A stretch of 64,000 nucleotides of DNA from Pterobdella sp. o SKG-2022 (lineage: Eukaryota; Annelida; Clitellata; Hirudinida; Piscicolidae), in assembly GCA_964035795.1 (NCBI GenBank), contig OZ038322.1, positions 22,712,359 to 22,776,358 on the forward strand, given 5' to 3'. How positions within the stretch are numbered: the stretch's first letter is position 1; the number at the start of each line of letters is the position of its first letter. Of the stretch, positions 54,358 through 64,000 are shown piece after piece. The notes below the pieces were generated by a model. The model ran no database searches, had not been told where the DNA came from, and was given only the letters and a program-made list of their open reading frames with translations. The position numbers and the translations under genes were made by a program.

Positions 54358-57300
54358 ATGGCTAAAAAAGAAGCCCATAGTGTTATCAAGCTTGAAAACA
54401 TCATCAAACCTGGAGTCCTCAAGTTGATCAAAAAAAAGAAGAACCAACCAGAGCCAGAAATCAATCTTAGGAACAAAAAGATGCAGACAAAGATGATGAA
54501 ATTGAGAGATAAGATAGAATGGGAAGAAACATCTAGTATGCAACTTTTGAAACTACAAGGAAGAGAAGTTGCTTGTGCCACGGCCCTCTTCTTTTTCTTT
54601 TCCCTCTGTGTCTCCTTCGTTGTCATTTTAGCAACAAGTAAAATAATAGATGAATTTGAGTTTGTGATGAAAAATAATTCTGGTTTTAATGCAACTTTGG
54701 GCGAGTCTTCAAATCTGTTGAGAATTGAAAATAAAACAATAGATGAGAATGTTGTTAAATTCACCAAGCCTTTCGAGCTTTCTGATGTCTTCGAAGAGTC
54801 TCATATCAAAATGTTGAATTCAAAGATCTGCAGCCTGATACTAATGCACTTTTGCAACAATGTTCCTAATGGGAACACTACTCAAAACGATAAAGCTACA
54901 AACTACTCTTTTCTGAACACGACGCAAGAAAATATCACAACATCAGAGAATTTCACTCAAAAAATCTCAGAAAATAATTCATCAATAATCAGTGACACCC
55001 GATTAAAATTGAACTCAACAAATTTCAAATATGCTAATACTTCTGAGTTATTTAACAATTCCATCACAAACAACGAAGAAAACTCAGCGATTGAAAAGGT
55101 GTTAGCTGATATGAGCAAAAGAAACAATGATTATGGAATGCAATTTCTGATCAAGTATTATGAAACCAATTTAATCTCAAAGAAGACCGATGAGCTGTAT
55201 GCACTATCCATGAAATCTTTCAATGAATGTCTCAATTATCAGCGTAAGAAAAAACTGAACTTCAAAAAACTCATGGTATCTTTTCGAAACATTTCGGATT
55301 TTATTATATGGCAAGACAAAAGAAAACTCATATCAGCTTCTCTCAACTACTTCATCATTGGGAAACCGATCTTCATGCATGACTTTACGGAGTTTTTTCT
55401 TGTAAGTTACCTTTTGTATCAGTTTTTGATAAATTTTATATTTATTTTTAAATAAGGCGTCTTTGGAACAAGATTACAAAAAAGCAAAATCATTAAAAAG
55501 TGAAAATAAAAGTTCAAAAATCAACCGGAAAAATGCTGAGAAAATGAAGAGGAAAGTGTCAAGAAATAAAAAAAGCTTACGTCGTGCACATGAAACTTCA
55601 AGACAAGCAAAAAAGAAGAACGTGAGATACAAAATGTTTACTTCCGATAAGAAACGAGAGATCGACCACAACAACAGTTTTGCTGAAGTAAAAACTAATA
55701 TTTTTGGCTGATAATCAATAAGTAAAACCCATTCAATAACTTTACTCAGTTTTTACTGAAAAAAAAAACATCATAACCTAACATCTGGAATGTTTTAATA
55801 ATTATCATTACAGATAATTACTTCAACAACTGATGATACGTCTCTTGTAACTCAAACCTTCCTAGCGATGACAGGAAAGAACAATTCCTTAACCTCTCAA
55901 ACCATGAATAACTTGGATGCATCATCTTCCAATGATCAACATTCGACACCTATCATCCCTTCCGAACCACAACTAAAGCTAATCGAATCTCAAAAAAGCA
56001 GCCAAAACTCTACAAAATATGATGATTTTATTGAATACATTGAAAGAATTCTGCATTCTTTTCACTTCACCTCTCAAACCATCTCTATGATTTCAAAAAC
56101 TGTTTTGAAGGCTTTTGAGATTCATTACAAGGTGAATTAATATGGTTTGACCATTTCAGGAATATAATTTTAAAACACATTTCGCACTTCAGACTACTCA
56201 AACAAATGGAAAAGTTGGTGGAGATGAAAATAATGAGAAAATGAAGAACGCTAATGAAATTAAGGCCAGAAAAAGCAGAAAAGCCAACAATGAGTTTTTT
56301 AATATGAATATTTCAAGCCTTGACGTCAACGATAACTTGAACTCAACCTTCGAACATTATTTCAACGACTCCATATTACCTGAAGATGAGATCGTCAAAA
56401 ACTTGGAAAACAAGTATTTATTTTTTATCAATAATAGTATTTTTTAGTTTTCAAATTTCATTTTTATAAAATATTATAGAAAAATATAGTTTATCTTTCG
56501 AAAGAGTCTTGTAGAAATAGTTAAATTACTTTCCTTCAAGAACTCTATTTTTCACTTCAGCCCATTGATTCTCAATAAAAATCATTCAGACAAATAGTCT
56601 TGTACTCTCTATGGACAGCAGTAAAATACTTCGTTTTCTCTGCTCCCTCCTACAGCCAAGACCTTTATCATCACTTGAACAGTTGTGTAATTTGACTATA
56701 TACTTTTATAGAATCATTTACAACATAATACAACAATTTTTTTTTTAATTTTTCGATAAAAATATAATATAACGATATTTAGCAACTTTTGACGTCTATA
56801 TATTGTTTATAAGTACATTAAGGTGTTTCTAAAAAGTTATAATGTAAAAAAATTTTCTTGTATGTACTTGGTCTTGAAAAAAACTTAGATGACCGGTAGA
56901 TTTATTGAGTATATTGTTTATGCTTATTAGCTTAAAGTGATTGTATTGTTCAATTTCCAACACTTCATAGCGATGAAACTCGAGCAACAAAGGAGTTCAA
57001 CTCAATGGTTGTGTACTCAGCTGACTTCCAAACAATTTCTATCAAATAAATTCTCTTCTTTTTTGGCTGACGAGTTTGAGAAGAAAGTCAAAATACCAGT
57101 AATAAGAATAATGAACAAAAATTTTGTTTATTGATATTTAATTCATTCGTGCAGATTGAAAATCTCTTCAAGACCATGACTCAACTACCGCAATGCTATG
57201 GAAACAACAAACTTGATAATGTAATCATGATAAAGCATAATTCAAAACTAACCTCTTTTTAAACTTTTCTCAAATATTTCATTGCAAAAAATAATCAATT

Positions 57301-57876
57301 GCAGATCAAAAAAATTTCGATTAAAGTACAACCGATTGAAAACAGAAGCCTGCATGCCAAGGAAAACCTCACAGAAATAACCACACCTCTCTTGCCCTTC
57401 CCCACAATCATTCCTGCTGACTTTGTTCAAAACTTGCGCGAGTTTTTCAGCGTATCTGAGAGGTTGTGAGAACATTTTCGGGCTGTTTGGTAGAGTATTA
57501 TGTTCAGACGTATTGGGTTTGGTGGTGTGTCTAATAGTTGTTAAAAAAGAATTTTTTGGTGAGTCTCTTAGACGAAGAGTTGTATAATTTTCTTTTTCAA
57601 AATTATTTTATAAATAAGTAAAGTATTCTTTTCATTGGAATGTGTCTTTTAATTAAAAACAAGGCATCGAAACAACTGAACTTTATCCATCTTTTAGGTA
57701 CGAAACAGACGATCAAATCTTCTACAACGCATCCAGTAACAGTCTAAGTAGGATTAATAATTTTAACACGTCCAACTATTGAAGAATGATACTTTTCAGA
57801 TATTCCTCGTTCGATTCTCTTGAAGGAGTTCCACAGACATCTACCAAGCAGGTTTGCGAGAGTTGATTATAACTGA
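54358..57876 (+). CDS. Diverged neprilysin-family paralogue lacking the zinc domain
   Basis: Tandem paralogue of the preceding gene. Ten exons chain in phase: 54358-55401, 55457-55687, 55814-56131, 56193-56413, 56590-56684, 56971-57098, 57155-57220, 57305-57462, 57698-57747 and 57800-57876, giving 795 residues. It keeps the layout cytoplasmic tail, REV-led TM (71-92, compare LRSREV in the neighbour), then a long Asn/Ser/Thr-rich lumenal part with many N-x-S/T sites. M13-like landmarks are weak but ordered: LYALSMKSFNECLN (like K.FY.sCm), a second low-complexity basic/Asn insert (exons 2-4), IVLYSLWTAVKYFVFSAPSY, a C-x-QLTSKQFLSNKFSSF helix, and FYNASSNSLNIPRSILL in place of NAFY...N.I.FPAGIL. 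It then ends at TGA (57874-57876), exactly where HExxH should follow. No HExxH was found before the next gene. It is probably a protease-dead membrane or shed protein; a decaying pseudogene is the alternative, although frames and splice sites are intact. Confidence 0.72.
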
Positions 57877-58337
57877 TTAGACGATAAACCGCCAAGGTCT
57901 AGTAGAATCAGTTATACACTTCGTAAGGAAAACAAGCAGAATATTTAACATAATACCCTAAGCTTTTCCAGAGCAAACTCACATTATCACCTGTTTGTTT
58001 TTCTCACGATTTTGTTTAGGCTTTTCTACCTTTAAAGTTGTATCTTTATTTAAATTTTTAAGCTTCAGTTGCAAGATGCTGGTTAAAAGCACAAGAAAAA
58101 CTGGAAAACTGATGGCATCTTTATTTGCGAACGCCGAAGAGGAGATTCTCTGAGAAGTTTTATTCAAAAAATTTCGATTTGATTGATATATCGAAAATTA
58201 TAAGCTTTGTGTGAAGTTTAAAGAAAATGTAGATTTTAAATATTTCAAGTTCTTTACAAAAATAAGTTCAAAAATCATGCAAATATAAGCTTAAAAACAT
58301 GGAAACACCCGATAACACAACAATCAACCACAAAAAA
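57877..58337. other. Intergenic, convergent 3' ends
   Basis: Gap between the M13-like paralogue (+) and CDC20 (-). Searched by eye for a missing zinc-domain exon on +; none was found. Confidence 0.4.
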
Positions 58338-61300
58338 CTATCTGATCTGGCCGATGCGATCGAGGCACGAGGAAGTGCTAGTGGCCTTTTTATAGGACTC
58401 CTTCTTTTTGGTGGAAGGGTCCTTAGCAAAGCAGTTCCACAACCTGAGGGTCTCATCAGCCCCTGCTGTCATCACCATTGTGCCGTCGGGAGACATCGCC
58501 ATGTCGATTATACGCGCCTCATGTCCTGTTTATGATCGAGTGTTCGATTATCATTTGGAGTTTGATCATGAATAATAATAGTGTATTATAATGGTATGGA
58601 CGGAAATCAGAATGGCTTTATCAGTATTTCAATTGACTGAGCTTTTCGATGTCACTGTCCGCTTATAGGCTAATATAATATAGAAATGTTTGACCTGGCA
58701 AAACCTTTTTTGGGGTGAACTAATTGTCAAGTTAACTTTTTGATTTTGAAAAAGATTGAAGTTAGATACAAATTCTGCTAGCAAAGTAACAAAAAACTGT
58801 AACATGCCTGTCAACTCGGCCACTTTATGCATCACTGGGTACTTCCACAACGTCATCTGGTGCTTGTCATACCCGTGGGAAGAGGCGATCTCGTGGTACT
58901 CTTCTGACCACAACAGACAAGTCACCTGTTTAGTGGTGTGAAGTTTTTACTAATTATTGGGTGCATCTTGAGTTGAATCATTTAAAAATTTTGAAAAGTT
59001 AAAGGATTGGTTGAAAAAAGTTAAAAAATCATTTAAAAAACAAGAACTCGGCAAATGACGATCATAAGAAACAAGACTAATAAACTAGAACTTAACAATA
59101 GAAACTACACAAAAAAATTATTTAAAAACACAAACTTGGGAATTAGTTTTGGTTTTGTTGATTAATTTTCCGACATTACAATTCCAAAAGGCAATCTGCT
59201 TATCGTTCTGACCACCACCACTGGCCAACACGTAAGGTTGCCATGGGCACCATGCCAATGCCTTCAATCAACAAAAATAAAATCAGGGTACAAAAAGAAT
59301 TTTTTAAATCATCATCATACATTAACGTCAAAGATTTTTTTTAAACTTATGTAATATAGAACACAGTAAAAAATGAAAACGATGGTAAAAGTTCAGAATG
59401 GTGACAACCTTTATAGCACTGTTGTGTTCATTGAACTCATAGAGAGGAGTGTTGCGGGTGTAGTGCATGCCCCGATGGTCAGGGTAGATCCTGATGGTGT
59501 TGTCATTGCCACCAGAAGCAAGTAGTTTTCCATCGAGAGACCATTTGAGACCACAAACCTCTTGAGAGTGGGCCTGAAACTTGCCAACCAGATGCTTGCG
59601 CACCCTCACATCATGGAACTGTATGATGCCTGCCTGGTCGGCACTGGTGAGAACATACTCATTCCAACTCAGAGCCCCAACCTTGGCAGCATGTGTTGAC
59701 AGGGTCCTCACTGTCTTGTTGTGGTCCAGGTCATACAACTGGCGAGAATGACAAAATTTTAAATATCTAAACATCAAAGAATCAATCAAATCCTTTTTAT
59801 AGCCCGTTTTCCTTGACCAAGGGTTAGGCAAACAATGGCTTAAAAAATTACTTCTACTAAATATTATACAGTAAATAGTATTATGATTCTATGTAATAAA
59901 ACTGGAATAAACAGAATGTCATATAAGTTATAAACAAGAATGAATAACTTTTTCATTTCAATTTTTTATGAAGAATTTTTGATATTTATTTTTTATTAAA
60001 CTAAAATTTTCGATAAGTACAACCTTATCATAAATCATTAGTCAAGAATGAATAAGCCTTTTAAATGTAACCACTTTATGTGCATAAAACTAATAATGCT
60101 CCTCACATGCACATCATTGACACTGGTGCCAATGGCGAGAAGGTTGCCTGGGTCTGCCCACGAGACAGAGGTGGTCTGGTCACTCTCCGATGCCAGGTCT
60201 GTTTGAGACTGTTGAAGTTGATGAGGACTTTTAATGTGATGTATGTATGTATGTTGACCATTAGTAGCACTGAATCAAATAAAATAGTAATAAAAAAGCT
60301 TACCTAAGCAATAAAAACGAATGTATAACTGAGTAGATGAAATAATCAACTAAATGTGATAATTAAAATGTTTAGAGTGACCTAGGTCAACTTACTAGCA
60401 TCAAATGGGAACTATTAAGCTTATAGGACTACATTATAATAAAATAGAAGATCAATGTTTGGAATTAATATAAACACAAAAATACATAAGATGAAATGGA
60501 ATGTTGTTTACAGTGATTTGTCCATAGTTGGCATCCCACATATAAACAGAACTGCCCAGACAGATGGCCAAGATGTTTTGTAAAGACCAGTCCATCAAGT
60601 TTAAATCTGTTTCAAATGTGATGATGTGGATGATGAAGTTTTAAAATATTAAGTTTAAAACTGAAACTAGTTTTATTATCACCCTTATCTGATAGCAAGA
60701 CAAGTTTTATACTCAAAATAGTATAACACCTTTTTAAAGATTTAAATTATAAGACATACTCATTTATAATTATTCATTCTAATTTTGAGATAACAAAGTT
60801 GATGCATGTAAGTGATAAAATGCACACACAGTAGTCATCAGTGATGTCGGGTGCATCGAGGATCTTCTCAGGGGATGAAGGAATGTGCCTCAGAGCTGTT
60901 TTCTTAACCACTGAGCTTGCCTTCACTTTAACAAATTCTGTACCTGTAGTGAAATGACTCAAAAATTTGAAAATATTCATTTGTTTTATTTTTTTCATGG
61001 TTTTTTTACTTTTTTAGATGGCCCCCTCAGTATAATTAGTATAAAAGTTGATTAAAACCATAAAAATTAAATTTTTGGCTGTGACTAAGTTTTTATTACA
61101 ATAATTCTCACATTGCACTGTTTCAGGCATCTTTTGTTTGTAACCAATAATTTTTTGTTCTTCTAAGTTGCCATGAAGATTTTCTGTTATAGCTTTTTTG
61201 AATGTTTGGGTTTTTGGACTCACAAAAACGTCATCATCTTCTTCAGTATTTTTGTTGAAAACTTGATAATGACCTAATTCCACATTGGTTGAAGTTCTGT

Positions 61301-61675
61301 TAGCTATGAATCTATCGCCATTGTTGTTCGAATCTTTCAAAGCATTCTTTTCTTTAGGTTGTATAAAACTATTATAAAATTTTATTTTTATATGTGAAAA
61401 CTCAGTTTTTACTCATTGAATAATAATTTGAACCTACTCAACGTAGAGTTAGGTGTTTTAGACAAAAGGGATTCTGAATGAGAACCTTCGTAATTAACGT
61501 TTTTTCCACTAAAAGACTCAGTATTTTTGAAGTCAAAAGAAGAGAATGGGTCAATGTGGTTCAAATTCAAGTTCTCGTTCAGTTGTCGTTCCCAACGTCC
61601 CAGTGATAAGTGCTTCACATTGTTTTCATTGACATCTAAAAATTTTGCCTTGGAATGGTTTTCTTTAAAGTCCAT
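58338..61675 (-). CDS. CDC20: Cell division cycle protein 20 (APC/C activator)
   Basis: WD40 coactivator of the anaphase-promoting complex and target of the spindle checkpoint. Nine exons in phase: 61675-61438, 61351-61112, 60943-60830, 60606-60512, 60208-60107, 59738-59409, 59261-59136, 58925-58808 and 58525-58338, giving 516 residues (human 499). The N-terminus has LGRWERQL and a C-box variant GDRFIANR (about residues 90-97; consensus DRYIPxR). A KIIGYKQK stretch stands at the place of the Mad2-binding KILRLSGK motif. ALRHIPSSPEKILDAPDITD opens the propeller; repeats include LNLMDWSLQNILAICLG, SQEVCGLKWSLDGKLLASGG and SSHGYDKHQMTLWKYPVM. The protein ends DRIGQIR, the APC3-binding Ile-Arg tail. 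Cdc20 rather than Cdh1/Fzr fits the Mad2-site position and HGYDKHQ. The last intron uses a GC donor. Confidence 0.95.
60000..60060. repeat. Fragment related to the foldback element
   Basis: TTTTCGATAAGTACAACC followed by TTATCATAAATCATTAG resembles the arm/loop junction of the element at 31173-31544. It lies in a CDC20 intron. Confidence 0.45.
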
Positions 61676-62119
61676 TTCTGAAAAAAAGCTCTGAAAATGT
61701 ATTCATAAAATATGAAGATACTAAGTTTTTATTCAGAAAGTTTCAAATAAATAAATCTAAAAACCTTTTTGAAGAATAATTTTATTCAAAGTTTATTTGC
61801 GAGTTTCGATAAAATGAAATTTAAATCAAATTTTAGAGCGGGTATTGCGAACAATGTGATTGGTAGACTAGCCAATATTTAAATCGTTTAGCGACAAGTA
61901 GGATAAGATAACTAATTTTAAAACTAATTTAGTAAACATTTTATTTGAAATCCAAAAAACATTAAAAGCTTTTCTAAAAAATATAATTTTCAAAAATAAT
62001 TTAATTTTTAATTCTTTCATTGTACTAGAACAACATTTTATTTTCTTGCTAAATACACAATTTTGTTGAAAATAGAATTTCAAAGTATATTTTTTCGAAG
62101 AATAAAAATATATTTTTGT

Positions 62120-62506
62120 TTATTCAGATTCACCATAAAAATCAATCTTTGATTCTTTAATGTCTTGAATATCACTTCTCTTCCCCCAAACTTTTGGTTT
62201 CAATCTACTCCATCTTCGTTTCTTATTTAAAGCTTGTTTTTTAGAGCTTTCTTTTTGGTAAATATCATCCCCTTCAGGATAAAATTTTTCTTTATGATAC
62301 AAAAAATTTTTCAAACGATTTTCAAACAAGTGACGTTGCTTGTTGTCCACTCCATTGTTATCAAACACTAGGTCAAGATCATCTTTGTTAGCTTTTTTAT
62401 TCATTAGGGACCACACATCTTTTGACTCGCCTTCATCCGCAATGATTTTGAAACTTAAAACTTGTGCCACACAGAGCAACAAGCAGAAGTGTAAAAGCAA
62501 ATTCAT
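62120..62506 (-). CDS. Neuropeptide precursor, W(X7)W-amide type (predicted)
   Basis: A 128-residue secreted protein; the ATG at 62506-62504 is chosen because it starts a clean signal peptide, MNLLLHFCLLLCVAQVLS. An acceptor (TTTTTTGCAG) lies 16 bp upstream of the ATG, so a 5' untranslated exon is likely. The middle is acidic/basic spacer. Near the C-terminus, KKRR precedes WSRLKPKVW, followed by GKR: dibasic cleavage on both sides and a C-terminal glycine for amidation. The predicted product WSRLKPKVW-amide has two Trp separated by seven residues and an amidated Trp, close to the W(X6-7)W-amide pattern of myoinhibitory peptides/allatostatin B. Only one copy is encoded, whereas those precursors usually carry several. 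Family assignment is inference; a peptide precursor of another kind is possible. Confidence 0.65.
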   Translation of the reverse strand: MNLLLHFCLLLCVAQVLSFKIIADEGESKDVWSLMNKKANKDDLDLVFDNNGVDNKQRHLFENRLKNFLYHKEKFYPEGDDIYQKESSKKQALNKKRRWSRLKPKVWGKRSDIQDIKESKIDFYGESE

Positions 62507-62521
62507 CAAGGATTCAATCAA

Positions 62522-64000
62522 CCTGCAAAAAAAAAGAAAAACTTTTATTATTCAAAATGATTCATCTATTATATTTAAATATTTTAAAATGAATGTCTTA
62601 TAATTTCAAAATCAAATCTAGCCAATCATAATATTTATTTTTGAATCAGGTTCCATATTTTCTAAAAGTATTATATGTCCAGCATTGATGCATACTTTAT
62701 TGACACGAATAAAAAATGGAATTTCAATATACGATCCAAACTATAACATGAAAATTTTTTAGAGTTTATATGCACGATGATAATGTTAGCATCTTCATTA
62801 AAATGGTTGATGGTAAACTTTATACCCAGCTAAAATAGGATTTTGTTATTATACTCCTATTACAAGAAGTTAAACACCAAAATTTAAAAAAATAATTTAA
62901 CAATCAGAAAGCTTTGGACTTGAATGAAAATTACAAATTCTTAAATCTACTCTCAGATGAAACTACCATATGACCACTTAGGTTCATATGCATTTATGTC
63001 TATCTTGATGTTTAAAAGCTTAAAAAACCAAATTATTGGATGATTTTCAAAATATTTTGATACTAAAAGATTTTATGTTGGGGTTTAAGCACATCTGTTG
63101 CACTACTCTTGTGACAAAACCCAATTGTCACGAATCTTCTTTTGTTGGTATTATCTAAACAGAACTTTCTAGATTCGATAAGATTTTTATCAAATCTGAA
63201 AACTATTCACCAAAATGAAAGTTTTTAATTAATATAAATTCTATGAATCATTGTTCAATTAATATACTGTATTGATTAGGCAGTTTTAGTTGTTAATTAT
63301 TTTATTTATTCGTCATTACGAGGGTTCAATTCAGTGTTAAAGTGTCAACAGTTTTTATTCAAAAATTGTCAGCAATAAAAAATTTACTCTTATGCTTCTA
63401 TTGCAAAGTTTTCAACTTTATTAATTTTTTACTTCCCTTTTTAACAAATAATGCTTCGATGTGTGTTTGGTTGCTCATGAAACTACAACATTTTAGAGGC
63501 AGCGGTAAAAGAACACGTAGAAAAGCTTATCATACTTGAGAAATAAAAAAATCAATCAGTGTTATATCTTCATTGAACAAAGCTTTTCGATTTATAATAC
63601 ATATAATCTCCAAGTAACTACTTTGAAATGAATTTCGTTATATATACTCCTACAAAAAACCTTCCTAATAGCTTTTATCGATTTTCAATAACCAATGAAG
63701 CCTTATAAAGCTCTATACGAAGCATATTGCAGATTGAATATTGTATTAGGAAGATAAGTCTGCTTGCAATAAAAACTGCTTTATTGATGATGATTTCAAT
63801 GGTATTAAACCTGATATGTGGTTTAATGTGCTGGGGTGTGTGAACCATTTTTGATACAATTCATATTATTAGAAATTTATAAGCTGTTAAAATAATGAAG
63901 AGCGATAACAAATTGAATTCATCAGGTTTATCGCTTTCAATATTTAGTATCATCAAGTAATTGTTTTAATATCAAAATGAAATTCAAATAAAATTTTTGA
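62522..64000. other. Upstream/intergenic, nothing recognised
   Basis: AT-rich sequence upstream of the peptide precursor. The ORF at 63342-63539 lacks any family signal. The motif ACAAAGCTTTTCGA near 63578 recalls the foldback arms but is too short to call. Confidence 0.35.

Noticed and set aside
54306..54767. 153-codon - strand ORF
   Set aside because: Antisense shadow of exon 1 of the M13-like paralogue, whose TM, phase and splice sites support the + strand.
57877..58337. Missing HExxH exon for the M13-like paralogue
   Set aside because: Read in three + frames; no HExxH, ENxAD or CxxW motif was found.
58299..58535. 78-codon + strand ORF
   Set aside because: Antisense of the last CDC20 exon, which ends in the expected Ile-Arg tail on -.
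63342..63539. 65-codon + strand ORF
   Set aside because: No homology recognised, no splice or promoter context; length is within chance for this composition.

Overview
The window is eukaryotic, AT-rich animal DNA with spliced genes. Introns run from about 60 bp to 5 kb, exons show GT..AG borders (one GC..AG), and the gene set is metazoan: MYRF, neurexin, neprilysin (M13), CDC20, ZnT6, a Star-like FkbM methyltransferase and a W-amide neuropeptide precursor. An invertebrate bilaterian is the best reading. The repeat content does not settle the phylum. Exon chains below were built by hand from splice motifs, reading phase and recalled family sequences; no database was searched.

Layout. 1-6.7 kb: mostly gene-free, with a GC-richer island near 4.5 kb and a 22-bp minisatellite near 5.95 kb. 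6.7-7.3 kb (+): last exon of a neurexin-like gene. 8.8-26.4 kb (-): a 21-exon MYRF transcription factor gene, with a dead R2-like retrotransposon in its largest intron. 28.3-30.6 kb (-): a 7-exon FkbM methyltransferase. 31.2-33 kb: a foldback element, a long hairpin, a LINE 3' end and a SINE-like core. 33.3-36.6 kb (-): SLC30A6 (ZnT6), 10 exons. 37.2-38.3 kb (-): a decayed partial copy of the methyltransferase. 38.3-40 kb: tRNA-derived SINEs. 40.6-43.8 kb (-): two closely packed housekeeping genes, V-ATPase subunit e and proteasome beta-2. 44.5-52.9 kb (+): a 17-exon neprilysin-like ectopeptidase with a large acidic/Asn-rich insert. 54.4-57.9 kb (+): a diverged tandem paralogue that stops before the zinc motif. 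58.3-61.7 kb (-): CDC20, 9 exons. 62.1-62.5 kb (-): a short secreted precursor predicted to release one W...W-amide peptide. 62.5-64 kb: nothing recognised.

The genes are not one pathway; this is an ordinary animal gene neighbourhood. The points most worth follow-up are the neprilysin insert, which ends in a furin-type RRKR site; a candidate intronic poly(A) site just after that exon; the adjacent protease-dead paralogue; the single-copy W-amide precursor; and several young-looking repeat structures.
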